A DNA stretch of 64,000 bases from Halococcus agarilyticus (GCF_000334895.1 NZ_BAFM01000009.1:62001-126000), one strand, 5' to 3'. Numbered from the stretch's first letter, positions 50,895 to 59,669 are shown. The notes: generated by a model from the letters alone, not told the origin. Numbers and translations are program-made.

Positions 50895-50943
50895 ACTTCG
50901 TCGGGTGTCCTCGTGCCCGCAGCGCAAGGACACCCGACGAAGT
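50895..50943. terminator. Perfect 17-bp inverted repeat between convergent genes
   Basis: ACTTCGTCGGGTGTCCT (50895-50911) is exactly complementary to 50927-50943, with a 15-base loop. It fills the gap between the surface-protein and radical SAM genes. A CTTTTT run precedes the left arm. It probably ends transcription from both sides. Confidence 0.6.
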
Positions 50944-50948
50944 GAAAT

Positions 50949-51941
50949 TTAGGCGAGCGGCGTCCGCTCGACCACGGTGCCGTCGGCGGTCGGGTACTGC
51001 TCGATGATCTCGCCCTTCCCGATGTCGCCCTCGTCGATCATCTCCTCGGCGAGCCACCACGCGAGTTCGACGTGATCGGTTTTCTCGGTGTAGAACTCCT
51101 CGGGAACCCCGAGTTCGGCGAGACGTGCGACGGGTTCCCAGATCTTGCCGTAGACGAGCGTGCCGTCGTCGGTCACGTCGTCGAACTCGCGGCCCACGAT
51201 CCGCGCCATCCGCTTCAGTCGGTTGCGGTGCTGGGCGGCGTCCTTGAACACGCTGGTGCAGTAGTAGACCTTCTCGTGATCGCCCATTGCGTCGAGCACG
51301 TCGTGGCTCCCCTCGACCGCGCTCATGTGGCCCTCCCGAAGCTCGAAGCCCGCCTCCTGCATCCGCTCGGCGTTGCCGTCGGACATCTCGAACTCGTTGA
51401 TGTTACAGAAGTCCGCCGCGCCCTCGTCGAGGAAGTCGAGGAACTCCGTCTCTGCCCGGATGCCGGGGATCTCGAACGCCGGCGTCAGTCCCTCTTCGCG
51501 GGCGACGTAGAGGATGTCTTCCCACTCCGTGCCGTGCATGTCGCCCCACAGCTCGTAGGGTGGGTGAAAGCGGATCTCGTCGAGGCCCGCTTCCGCAAGC
51601 CGGCGCATGTTCTCGCGCCCGCCCGTGATCCCGGTGTAGAGGTGGGTGTGATGGTCCTCGCCGAACTCGTCTTTCAGCAGCGAGAGATAGCGACAGGTCC
51701 GATCGAGGGCCTCCTGTGGCTCGCCGCCGGTGATCGAGGTTCCGAGGGCGTCCATCCGGTGGGCCTCCTCGATCACGTCGCTGTCCTCGGTGACCTGGCG
51801 CTCGTTGGCGTAGACGTCGGTGACGTTCTTCCTGTTCTCGCCGAGCGGACAGTAAAAGCAGTCACGCTGGTCGCAGTAGCCGTAGACGAACAGCACCATC
51901 TTGCCGCCCTTGGCGCACTGTTCACAGCCCTTCGAGATCAT
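50949..51941 (-). CDS. Radical SAM protein (COG2108-like)
   Basis: The 330-residue protein has Cys23, Cys28 and Cys31 in GYCDQRDCFYCPLGE, a CX4CX2C cluster site instead of the usual CX3CX2C. Further Cys6/Cys9 lie in GCEQCAKGGKMV. ITGGEPQEALDRTCRYL is the SAM-binding GGEP motif. The pattern fits the archaeal group related to pyruvate formate-lyase activating enzymes. The reaction is not known. The ATG ends at 51941. Confidence 0.82.
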   Translation of the reverse strand: MISKGCEQCAKGGKMVLFVYGYCDQRDCFYCPLGENRKNVTDVYANERQVTEDSDVIEEAHRMDALGTSITGGEPQEALDRTCRYLSLLKDEFGEDHHTHLYTGITGGRENMRRLAEAGLDEIRFHPPYELWGDMHGTEWEDILYVAREEGLTPAFEIPGIRAETEFLDFLDEGAADFCNINEFEMSDGNAERMQEAGFELREGHMSAVEGSHDVLDAMGDHEKVYYCTSVFKDAAQHRNRLKRMARIVGREFDDVTDDGTLVYGKIWEPVARLAELGVPEEFYTEKTDHVELAWWLAEEMIDEGDIGKGEIIEQYPTADGTVVERTPLA

Positions 51942-52075
51942 TCGTTGGGGGTTCTCGGGGGCCGACGCTCAAAAGCCGCACGACTCCGCTCGGCGTGACG
52001 TCGCTCGCCGACTCCACTATCGTTCGAACCGTTCGCACGGAAAGCAGTTAACCCCGGATCGCGTACGGCCAGGCG

Positions 52076-53161
52076 ATGCTGCTCGTGCTGTGTGTCGACC
52101 TCGACGACGATCTCGGCCGGAAGGCCGGCGTCGAGACGCCCGTCGTCGGCCGCGAGGCGGTCGAGCGCGCGGCGGTCGCGCTCGCCACCGCGGACCCGGA
52201 GGATTCGGACTCCAACGTCCTGTTCGAGGGCCTCCACATCCACGACGACATCACCGACGAGCGGATCGAGGTCGCGGCGGTCGCGGGCGTCGAGAGCGGC
52301 GGCGTCGCCGCCAACCGCCGCGTCGGCGAGGAGGTCGACACGATCCTCGCGGGGCTCGCCACCGGCGAGGACGTCCGCGCGCTGGTGGTCACCGACGGCG
52401 CGCAGGACGAGTCGGTGCTGCCGGTGATCCGGTCGCGGCTGCCGGTCGACGGGGTGCGCCGGGTGGTCGTTCGCCAGGCACAGAACCTCGAATCGATCTA
52501 CTACACGATGAAGCAGGTTCTCGACGATCCCGAGACCCGCGGGACGATCCTCGTGCCCCTCGGCATCCTCCTGCTGATCTACCCGCTCGTGGAGCTCGCC
52601 GGCCGGCTCGGGGTCCCCGGCACGGCGGTGATCGGCGTCATCTCGGCGCTGCTCGGACTGTACGTCCTCTTTCGTGGCCTCGGACTCGAACGCGCGGTCG
52701 ACGAGTCGGTCGCGCGCGCACGGAGTGGGCTGTACGCCGGTCGGGTCATGCTCATCACGTCGGTGGTGGCGCTCGCGCTGTTCGTCATCGGTGGCGTCAG
52801 CGGCATCAGAACGCTCGACGCCGCTCAAGCGGGAGCGGGAGCGCTGACGCCGGTCGACACCGCCGCGGCGTTCGTCGTCGGCGCGGTGCCGTGGGTCGCC
52901 GCGGCGGGGGTCACCAGCAGCGTCGGCCGGATCACCGACACGTATCTCGCCGAACGGTTCCGGTGGCGCTATCTCAACGCCCCCTTCTACGTGCTCGCGA
53001 TCGCGGCCGTCCTCCACGGCGTTGGAGCCTACCTGCTCGGCGATGTCGGCCTCTCGTACATGGCGGTCGCACTCACTGTCGGGACGCTGCTCGGGCTCGT
53101 GAGCACGCTTGCGTTCGCCATCGCCGAGTCGCGTTCGCCGAGCGTGCCCGAGCCCGCTTGA
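52076..53161 (+). CDS. DUF373 membrane protein
   Basis: The 361-residue protein belongs to the archaeal DUF373 family. It has a soluble N-terminal domain of ~160 residues (LLVLCVDLDDDLGRKAGVETPVVGREAVERAA ... RRVVVRQAQNLESIYYTMKQ), followed by about six membrane spans starting GTILVPLGILLLIYPLVELAG. An Asp-rich first strand (CVDLDDDLG) is conserved in the family. The function is unknown. Confidence 0.85.
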   Translation: MLLVLCVDLDDDLGRKAGVETPVVGREAVERAAVALATADPEDSDSNVLFEGLHIHDDITDERIEVAAVAGVESGGVAANRRVGEEVDTILAGLATGEDVRALVVTDGAQDESVLPVIRSRLPVDGVRRVVVRQAQNLESIYYTMKQVLDDPETRGTILVPLGILLLIYPLVELAGRLGVPGTAVIGVISALLGLYVLFRGLGLERAVDESVARARSGLYAGRVMLITSVVALALFVIGGVSGIRTLDAAQAGAGALTPVDTAAAFVVGAVPWVAAAGVTSSVGRITDTYLAERFRWRYLNAPFYVLAIAAVLHGVGAYLLGDVGLSYMAVALTVGTLLGLVSTLAFAIAESRSPSVPEPA

Positions 53162-53506
53162 CGCACCCACTTTTTGCTGTGCTACGAGACGGCTTCTTCG
53201 CGCGGCTTCGCCGCGCGAACGGTCCGCGGGACCTTCGGTCCCGCGCTACTCACGAGAACTCCGGTCGCTCGCCCTCGATCCGCCGAGGGACCGCACCGCC
53301 GAAGCCCTCAGCCACTCGCTCAGTACTCACGGGTCGCTTCGCTCCCCGTTCGTTGGCGGCGCTCACTACGTTCGCGCCGCCCACCGCTCGCGCCGTCGCC
53401 CTTCATCCACCAGGAGAGCGAGCTCTCCTGAGCCTCGGCTCGCTCCGCTCGTCGAGACGCCAGGTCCGCACTGCAACCGCCAGCCGCGGCCGCCGGCCGC
53501 AACCGT
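53162..53506 (+). repeat. Family B repeat, copy B3, with triloop hairpins
   Basis: The gap contains TTTTTGCTGTGCT near 53171, a perfect 8-bp-arm hairpin with a TTC loop at 53199-53217, and a perfect 9-bp-arm hairpin with a TTC loop at 53225-53245. CGCCGAAGCCCTC follows, then CGCCCTTCATCCACCAG, and a palindromic insertion (AGGAGAGC/GCTCTCCT, 53412-53429). The insertion is followed by GAGACGCCAG. Same order as copy B2. No gene is credible. Confidence 0.75.
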
Positions 53507-54349
53507 TCACCGCTCCCGGACGACCACGAACTCCGCCAGATCGCGGAGGTACTCCTCGGCCTGCTCGTCGTCGATCGGGACCGAATCGAGCGCCGCGAGC
53601 GCGTCGTCGGCGGTCCGGCGCGCGAGGTCGTTCGCCTCCTCGGCCGTGAGATCGGTGACCTCGACGAGCGAGGGCCGATCCATCGCGCTGTCCTGGCCCG
53701 TCGGCTTCCCGAGGTCGTCGGCGTCGGCGGTCGCGTCGAGCACGTCGTCGCGGATCTGGAAGGCGACCCCGACGCCCTCGGCGTACGCTCCGAACGCCTC
53801 CACCGTGGCTGCGTCGGCGTCGGCCGCGACCGCGCCCAACTGGGCCGCCGCACGAAACAGCGCCCCCGTCTTCCGACGGGCGAGTTCCATGTACTCCCCC
53901 TGGGTGGTGGGCCGCGCGACGAGTTCGGTCGCCTCGCCCTCGCCGAGTTCGACCATCGCCTCGCTCACGACCTCCATCGCGCGCTCGTCGGCCGCAAACA
54001 GCGCGAACGCCTCGCCGAGCAGTCCATCCGAGGCGATCAGCGCCGGGCCGTGACCGAACGCCGCCCACGCGCTCGCGGTCCCGCGACGGACATCGGAGTC
54101 GTCGATGACGTCGTCGACCACGAGCGAGGCGTTGTGGACGAGTTCGATCCCGACCGCGAAATCGACCGCCGCGCTCGCCGGCTCGCCGGCGGCCTCACAG
54201 GCCAGTACCGCAACTGTGGGCCGGACGCGCTTGCCCCCCGAGAGCGCGACGTGTTCGAGCTGGGCAGCGAGCTCGTCGGGCTCGGACGCCGCGCAGACGG
54301 CTTCGAGGCGCTCCTCGACCATCGTCCGCCGGCGTTCGAGGTACTCCAT
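53507..54349 (-). CDS. Polyprenyl (geranylgeranyl-type) diphosphate synthase
   Basis: The 280-residue trans-prenyltransferase chains IPP onto allylic diphosphates for archaeal lipid or quinone precursors. GGKRVRP binds IPP, the first Asp-rich motif is DDVIDDSDVRRG (from Asp79), and the second is QIRDDVLD (Asp201/202/205). It is on the short side for the family but the motifs are intact. Chain length cannot be read reliably. The ATG ends at 54349. Confidence 0.9.
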   Translation of the reverse strand: MEYLERRRTMVEERLEAVCAASEPDELAAQLEHVALSGGKRVRPTVAVLACEAAGEPASAAVDFAVGIELVHNASLVVDDVIDDSDVRRGTASAWAAFGHGPALIASDGLLGEAFALFAADERAMEVVSEAMVELGEGEATELVARPTTQGEYMELARRKTGALFRAAAQLGAVAADADAATVEAFGAYAEGVGVAFQIRDDVLDATADADDLGKPTGQDSAMDRPSLVEVTDLTAEEANDLARRTADDALAALDSVPIDDEQAEEYLRDLAEFVVVRER

Positions 54350-54440
54350 TACTCGATCTTGAGACCCGGCGTGAAAGTACGTGACGGTCCGTCTCGACCG
54401 CTCGCTCCGTCCCGGTGTGTCAGTTCGTCAGCCGACGAGG

Positions 54441-54472
54441 GTTTAACCCCGATGGGGAACCTAACGGGAACC
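54441..54472 (+). promoter_or_regulatory. Promoter with direct repeats before the DUF433/PIN-like pair
   Basis: A TATA-like GTTTAAC near 54441 is followed by two direct copies of GGGAACC at 54455-54461 and 54466-54472, one helical turn apart and ending just before the ATG at 54474. They are a plausible site for autoregulation by the antitoxin. Confidence 0.45.
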
Positions 54473-54473
54473 G

Positions 54474-54791
54474 ATGGCACAGCAGACCGCCCGTATCGTG
54501 ACGGACGAGGCCGTGATGGGCGGGGAGCCGCGCATCGAGGGCCACCGCATCAGCGTCCGTCAGGTCGCCGATTGGGTCGAGAAGGGCGACCTGTCGGCGA
54601 AAACCGTCGCCGACCGCTACGCCCTCGACATCGCGGATGTCTACCGCGCGCTGACGTACTACCACGAACACCCTGACGAGATGACCGCGGTGCGCCGCCG
54701 CCGTCGGGAGCAGATACGCGCCGCACGGAAGCGCGGGATGAAGACGCTCGGCGAACTCCGCGAGGAGGCAGCCGAGGCCGACGACGAGTGA
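54474..54791 (+). CDS. DUF433 protein, VapB-type antitoxin
   Basis: The 105-residue protein has the DUF433 core: RIVTDEAVMGGEPRIEGHRISVRQVADWVEKGDLSAKTVADRY, a winged-helix-like module, then VYRALTYYHEHPDEM. A basic region follows (RRRRREQIRAARKRG). DUF433 proteins typically precede a PIN-like DUF5615 gene and act as antitoxin and repressor. The toxin-like gene starts at the next base after the stop. Confidence 0.82.
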   Translation: MAQQTARIVTDEAVMGGEPRIEGHRISVRQVADWVEKGDLSAKTVADRYALDIADVYRALTYYHEHPDEMTAVRRRRREQIRAARKRGMKTLGELREEAAEADDE

Positions 54792-55130
54792 ATGGCCTAC
54801 CGGGTCCTCTGTGACGAGAACGTCGACCCACAGACAGTCCAGTATCTGGGACGCGATGGCCACGAGGCGGCACACGTCGGTACAGCGCTCCCGCTGAGCG
54901 TGGGCGACGACGAAATCGCGGCACACGCCCGGGAAAACGGGTACGTGGTCCTCACCAACGATACCGACTTCCTCGGCCCGTCGGTGTATCCGGACGTGAC
55001 GGTGCTGCTGTACACGGACCACCGGGCGTCGGCGCACGAACTCGCAGCGATGGTCTCGGAGCTCACAACGTACTATCCCTCGCAGGACGACTTGCCGCGC
55101 GAGAACTACCCCTCGGGGAAGACGGACTGA
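54792..55130 (+). CDS. DUF5615 PIN-like protein, toxin partner
   Basis: The 112-residue protein opens YRVLCDENVDPQTVQYL and has DDEIAAHARENGYVVLTNDTDF. The Asp at the first strand and the NDTDF pair are the PIN-like acidic residues of the Mut7-C/DUF5615 group. RNase activity is inferred from the fold. It directly abuts the DUF433 gene and is certainly co-transcribed. Confidence 0.8.
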   Translation: MAYRVLCDENVDPQTVQYLGRDGHEAAHVGTALPLSVGDDEIAAHARENGYVVLTNDTDFLGPSVYPDVTVLLYTDHRASAHELAAMVSELTTYYPSQDDLPRENYPSGKTD

Positions 55131-55202
55131 ACCGCCCCCGCGGCCCTCCCAGCAATCGATGGGTTCGCCGGAAACTACCGAAACGACCCACAACCGACCC
55201 GA

Positions 55203-56171
55203 TCAGACTTCGGGCGGCTCGCCGCCGAACGCCTCGATCAGCGCGGGCACCACGTCGAAGAGGTCGTCGACGATCCCGTAGTCCGCGAGGTCGTAGATCG
55301 GCGCGTTCGGGTCGGTGTTGATCGCGACGATCGTCTCCGCGCCCTTCATCCCGGCGACGTGCTGGACAGCGCCGGAGATTCCGATCGCGATGTAGACCTC
55401 GGGCGTGACCTGCTTCCCCGACTGACCGACCTGACGGTTCTTCGGGAGCCACCCGTTGTCGACGATCGGGCGCGACGAGGACAGCGTCGCGTCGAGCGTG
55501 TCCGCGAGCGCCTCGACCAGCGCGATGTTCTCCTCCTCCTCGATCCCCCGGCCGACCGAGACCAGCACCTCGGCCTCGGTGATGTCGACGTCCCCGCCGC
55601 CGACCTCCTGAAAGCCCGTCACCGTCGAACGCACCGCCGACTCGTCGATCTCGGCGTCGAACTCCCGAACGTCGGCCCCGTTGGTGCCCTCGGCGGGCGG
55701 CCACTCGCCGGGCCGGACCGTCACGGCGGCGCGGTCGGCGTCGACTTCGACTACCGTTTCGACCTTCGAGCCGTACTTCTCGCGAGTCACCGACAGGACG
55801 CCGTCGCTCTCGATGTCGATCGCGTCGGTCACGAGCGGGAGCGAGAGTCGGTTGGCGACCGCGGGCGCGTAATCCAGCCCGTTGACCGAGTTCGGCATGA
55901 GCAGGACATCCGGTTCGACCTCGTCGTAGAGCGCGGCGACCGCCTGGGTGTAGACATCGTGGTTGAACTCCTCGCCTTCGTCGACCGTGTGGACGACGTC
56001 GACGCCCTCGCGGTCGAGCCGATCGGCGAATTCCCCTACTTCGCCGCCGATCACGGCGAGGTGGAGGTCGCCATCGGTGGCGTCGGCGAGTTCGCGACCC
56101 GCGGTGGCGAGTTCGAAGCTCACGTCACGCAGCTCGCCGCGGCGGTGTTCGGCGATGGCGAGCACGCTCAT
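55203..56171 (-). CDS. etfA: Electron transfer flavoprotein alpha subunit
   Basis: The 322-residue protein has the C-terminal FAD-binding ETF-alpha signature (ISGAVQHVAGMKGAETIVAINTDPNAPIYDLADYGIVDDLFDVVPAL) and the upstream VSVGRGIEEEENI. With EtfB it takes electrons from acyl-CoA dehydrogenases. It overlaps etfB by four bases (ATGA). The partial acyl-CoA dehydrogenase at the left edge is a possible donor. Confidence 0.94.
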   Translation of the reverse strand: MSVLAIAEHRRGELRDVSFELATAGRELADATDGDLHLAVIGGEVGEFADRLDREGVDVVHTVDEGEEFNHDVYTQAVAALYDEVEPDVLLMPNSVNGLDYAPAVANRLSLPLVTDAIDIESDGVLSVTREKYGSKVETVVEVDADRAAVTVRPGEWPPAEGTNGADVREFDAEIDESAVRSTVTGFQEVGGGDVDITEAEVLVSVGRGIEEEENIALVEALADTLDATLSSSRPIVDNGWLPKNRQVGQSGKQVTPEVYIAIGISGAVQHVAGMKGAETIVAINTDPNAPIYDLADYGIVDDLFDVVPALIEAFGGEPPEV

Positions 56172-56962
56172 CCCTCGACCACCCCCTTGTCGCGGAGGAG
56201 ATCAGCCAACTGGTCGGCCTCCTCGTCGGGACTGCCCTCGAACACCGTCGCGTCGCTCTCGGTTTCGGGCTCGTAGAGCTGGGTGAGCGTGATCGGACTC
56301 TCGGTCACCGATGCGTCGAGGCCGATGTCCGCGAGGTCCTCGGGCGCGATCTCCTTCGATTGGGCCTGACGGATTCCCCGCAGGCTGGCGTAGCGGGGCT
56401 CGTTGATCCCGGTCTGAATGGTGAGCACCGCGGGGAGTTCGACGTCGGTCAGCTCCTCGACGCCGCCTTCGAGTTCGCGGTGAACCGAGGCGACGTCGCC
56501 ACCGGGTTCGAGATCGAGATCGTTGACGACCGCGGCCCACTCGAAGCCGATCTCGTCGGCGAGCGAGACGCCGGTGGCCCCGAAGGCGTCGTCGTTCGAC
56601 TGGACGCCCGCGAGCACGAGGTCGGGGTCTTCGTCCTCGGCGACCGCCGCGAGGATATCGGCCTTGGTCTCGACGCCGAGCTGTCCTTCCCCTTCGAGCG
56701 CGTCGTCCCAGACCCGGATCGCGCGGTCGACGCCCTTCGCGAGCCCCATCCGGATGGTCTCCTCGCTCCGCTCGGGGCCGATCGTGACCGAGACGACCTC
56801 GACGTCCTCACCCGCCTCCTGGAGCTGGACGCCCGCCTCGATGGCGTAGTCGTCCCACTCGTTGAGGTCGTAGTCGAGGTATTGCTCGGCGACTGCCAAC
56901 CCATCAATCTCGAAGTCGTCCTCGACCTCGGCCACCTCGGTTACCGCGATGAGGATCTTCAT
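56168..56962 (-). CDS. etfB: Electron transfer flavoprotein beta subunit
   Basis: The 264-residue protein starts MKILIAVTEVAEVEDDFEID and has NEWDDYAIEAGVQLQEA, VSVTIGPERSEETIRMGLAKGVDRAIRVWD and LAGVQSNDDAFGATGVSLAD, all typical of EtfB. A TATA-like CGTTAACAT near 56988 lies ~26 bases before the ATG ending at 56962; the upstream-extended frame would include that promoter and is rejected. Confidence 0.94.
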   Translation of the reverse strand: MKILIAVTEVAEVEDDFEIDGLAVAEQYLDYDLNEWDDYAIEAGVQLQEAGEDVEVVSVTIGPERSEETIRMGLAKGVDRAIRVWDDALEGEGQLGVETKADILAAVAEDEDPDLVLAGVQSNDDAFGATGVSLADEIGFEWAAVVNDLDLEPGGDVASVHRELEGGVEELTDVELPAVLTIQTGINEPRYASLRGIRQAQSKEIAPEDLADIGLDASVTESPITLTQLYEPETESDATVFEGSPDEEADQLADLLRDKGVVEG

Positions 56963-57006
56963 CGGGCGGGAGTCGCCGCCCGCGAATGTTAACGGTTCCG
57001 AAAGCG

Positions 57007-58191
57007 TCAAACCCTCTCATCGTCGCGATCGGGCAGGCTGATGAGGTTCTCCCGGCCGATCCGGAGCTTCTCGATTCTGCCCGTATCGTCCATCGCCGAC
57101 AGGAGCTGGGACACCTTCGCGTTCGACCAGCCGGTCTCGTCGACGATCGAGGCCTGCTTCATCCGACCGTCGTTGTGTTCGAGGAGTCGCTCGACGCGCT
57201 CCTCGTCGGAGAGGAGTTCGTCGTCGGGCGGTTCGCTCGCGGTCGTCTCGGGTTCTACTGTCGATCCCGCACCCGCCGTGGCTGGCGTCGCTTCGGGATC
57301 GGCGTCGGCCGTGTCGGGTGCGCGGGGCGTGCTTCCGTCCGCCGACCGTCCATCGTCGTCCGGCTCGCGTCGCGTCCACGTGTACATCCCGACGATCACG
57401 ATCCCTGCCCCGAGCACGACCGCTCCCGCGCCGAACACGAGCGGCGGCACCGACGCGAGCGGCCCCGGACCGTCGGCGTTGCCGTCGCTTCCGCCGTTTC
57501 CGTCGTTCCCGCTTCCGTCGTCGGTACCGTTGGCGCTCGGTGACCGGATCGGCGGACCGCTGCGCTCGTAGATCACCCGTGGTTCTCCCGGTTCGAACGA
57601 TTCCGGGCCGTTCCACCGGAGCGTACGATTCGTGTAGCCGATCGGCGAGGTGTCGATGGTGTACCCCCGCGGGGTTTCGACGAGCAGCGTCTGCCCGTCG
57701 GTGAGGTGGGGAAGCCACGTGCCTCGGGTGGTGTTGAACGCGTCGCCGACGACGAGTCGGTCGCCGCTCTGCCGCGCGAACGCCGTCCACGTGAACCCGA
57801 CGACCAGCCGTCCGGTGCCGTTGTCGCTCCCGTTCTCGCCGACGATAGTCGCGTTCCGTCCGGTCGCCGTGACGTTCATCGGGCGGCCGGTCGCGTTGGT
57901 CGCCGCGGCCGCCGCCTGCTCGAACGTCGCCACTTCGACGCCGGCCCGTCCCTCCTCGAACTCCCGTGCGAGCGCTCTGAACGCCGCGGTGTCGTTCCTG
58001 TCGCGGAGAGTGAACTCGGTCACGATCCGGAACCGTGCGTCGCCGTCCGGGCGCGGCTGGATGGTGATCGTCGTGGTAGCCTCGGTGCTGTTCGCCGCCT
58101 CGCCCGCGTCCGTCCCGGGCTGGCCGAGCGCGACCGCCGGCCCGACGGCGGCGACGACGAGGAGCGCGCACAGCACCGCCCGAAGGCGCAT
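57007..58191 (-). CDS. Membrane-anchored protein with exported domain and cytoplasmic winged helix
   Basis: The 394-residue protein has a signal peptide (RLRAVLCALLVVAAVGPAVALG) and a beta-rich, N-glycosylation-rich exported domain of ~200 residues. A Gly/Asn/Asp linker and one span (LVFGAGAVVLGAGIVIVGMY) lead to a cytoplasmic Pro/Asp/Thr linker. A C-terminal MarR-like winged helix ends it (ERVERLLEHNDGRMKQASIVDETGWSNAKVSQLLSAMDDTGRIEK). This is a one-component transmembrane regulator layout known in haloarchaea. A GAGGAGG sequence eight bases upstream supports the ATG ending at 58191; an earlier ATG at 58230 is possible. Confidence 0.78.
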   Translation of the reverse strand: MRLRAVLCALLVVAAVGPAVALGQPGTDAGEAANSTEATTTITIQPRPDGDARFRIVTEFTLRDRNDTAAFRALAREFEEGRAGVEVATFEQAAAAATNATGRPMNVTATGRNATIVGENGSDNGTGRLVVGFTWTAFARQSGDRLVVGDAFNTTRGTWLPHLTDGQTLLVETPRGYTIDTSPIGYTNRTLRWNGPESFEPGEPRVIYERSGPPIRSPSANGTDDGSGNDGNGGSDGNADGPGPLASVPPLVFGAGAVVLGAGIVIVGMYTWTRREPDDDGRSADGSTPRAPDTADADPEATPATAGAGSTVEPETTASEPPDDELLSDEERVERLLEHNDGRMKQASIVDETGWSNAKVSQLLSAMDDTGRIEKLRIGRENLISLPDRDDERV

Positions 58192-58276
58192 GCCGAACCC
58201 TCCTCGGGCCGACACGAAAACCCTTTTCATCCCCTGGACGCCCGTGGATGGCGAGTTTCGACGGCGGTTTCGCCGG

Positions 58277-58287
58277 GGATTTAATAC
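58277..58287. promoter_or_regulatory. Shared divergent TATA element
   Basis: GGATTTAATAC reads TTTAATA on the plus strand, ~28 bases before the ATG at 58312. On the minus strand it reads TATTAAA, ~48 bases before 58230 and ~90 before 58191. One AT-rich box seems to serve both directions, the minus transcript having a leader with a Shine-Dalgarno. Confidence 0.45.
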
Positions 58288-58311
58288 TCCCAGGGACGGA
58301 GGATCCACGCA

Positions 58312-59619
58312 ATGCGCCGTGCGCTCGCGCTCGCGCTCGCACTCTGCTGTGTCCTCGCGCCGGTCGCGCTCGGGGCTCCGGCCTCGCGGCCGACGGACGG
58401 AGCACCCGTCGGCTCGGCCGCACCGCAGCCGGCGACCGACACGACCTCGTTCCTCCGGGCCTCGTCCGGCTCGATCGAGACCGCGGCGCACCGGGATGCC
58501 GCGATCGACGTGTCGGGGACGCTCGCGATCGAGACCACGCGCCTCGACGGGCGGTTCCGACGGCAGGTCCTCGACGAGCGGTTCTCGGCCACCGACTCCG
58601 TGGCGGCTCGCCGCGAGCGGATCGAGGCGGTCGCCACCCGCATCGACGCGCGGATCGCGACGCTCACCGAGCGCCAGGCCACGACGGTCACGGCGTACAA
58701 CAACGGTTCGCTGTCCGGCCACGAGTTCCTCCGCGATCTCGCCCGCATCGACGCCACGGCCGCCCGGATCGAGGCGTCGGTCGGTCGTCTCGCCGAGCTC
58801 GCGGACCAGTCGTCGATCGCGGGCCTGCCGGCGGACAGCTGGGCGCGGAACCGGGCGCTCCGCCTCGATCCGCTCCGTGGTCCGGTCCGCACGCGTATCG
58901 CCAGTGCGCTCCGGGGCGAGAACACGGTTCCCGTCGACGACGACCTCCCCTCCGGCGTCGCCGCGGTCGGCACGGCCCGCGAGGAGCGTCTCGCGCCGCT
59001 GCTGGTGTACGTCGAGACGACGCCCGACGGGGTCGTGCTCGCGACCGTCGACGACGAACAGTACTACCGCGAGGCGTACCTGCCTGGCGAGCGAAACGCC
59101 ACCGGGGACGGCGTCGGCAACGCTACCGACGTGCGCGACCGGCGCGCGGCGCTGTACCCGTGGGCCGAGAACAACTCCGAGTTCAAGAGTCAACGCACCG
59201 TCCAGCGTGCGGGCATCTCGCGCTTCCGGTTCTCGCACGATCACGGCCGACTCACGGCGTATCTCGATCAGGATTCGGGCGAGGTGTTCGCCGAACACCA
59301 GCGAAAGACCCTCTCGCGACTGCCGACGGCAGCGCCGGTGAACACCAGCGACGAAAGTCGACGGCTCGTCGTCAACCGCACCCACCCGTCCGGCCCGATG
59401 GAAGTCTCGCTCACTTCCGAGAGCGGCACACCGCTCGACGGCACCGTCAGAATCGGCAACCGCTCGATCGGCGACACCGGCCGTGACGGTCGGCTGTGGA
59501 CGGTCGCCCCGCGCGGGAACGTCACGATCACCGCGCGCGTGAACGGTTCGACCATGCGGATCGAGACGAGCGCCGCCGTGGCGAACCGGACGAGACTCGC
59601 CACCCCCGTATCGCCGTAG
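58312..59619 (+). CDS. Exported haloarchaeal protein of unknown function
   Basis: The 435-residue protein has a signal peptide (RRALALALALCCVLAPVALG). A helical middle part follows with Arg/Ala-rich segments (AARRERIEAVATRIDARIATLTERQ ... DATAARIEASVGRLAEL), then a beta-rich C terminus with several N-x-S/T sites and TPLDGTVRIGNRSIGDTGRDGRLW. No C-terminal anchor is evident. I recognise no enzyme motif. It is divergent from the transmembrane winged-helix gene, a pairing that may be regulatory. Confidence 0.7.
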   Translation: MRRALALALALCCVLAPVALGAPASRPTDGAPVGSAAPQPATDTTSFLRASSGSIETAAHRDAAIDVSGTLAIETTRLDGRFRRQVLDERFSATDSVAARRERIEAVATRIDARIATLTERQATTVTAYNNGSLSGHEFLRDLARIDATAARIEASVGRLAELADQSSIAGLPADSWARNRALRLDPLRGPVRTRIASALRGENTVPVDDDLPSGVAAVGTAREERLAPLLVYVETTPDGVVLATVDDEQYYREAYLPGERNATGDGVGNATDVRDRRAALYPWAENNSEFKSQRTVQRAGISRFRFSHDHGRLTAYLDQDSGEVFAEHQRKTLSRLPTAAPVNTSDESRRLVVNRTHPSGPMEVSLTSESGTPLDGTVRIGNRSIGDTGRDGRLWTVAPRGNVTITARVNGSTMRIETSAAVANRTRLATPVSP

Positions 59620-59669
59620 CCACCTACACGGGCGAATATTGAAGTACGAAACCGTGACCACCGCGTGGC

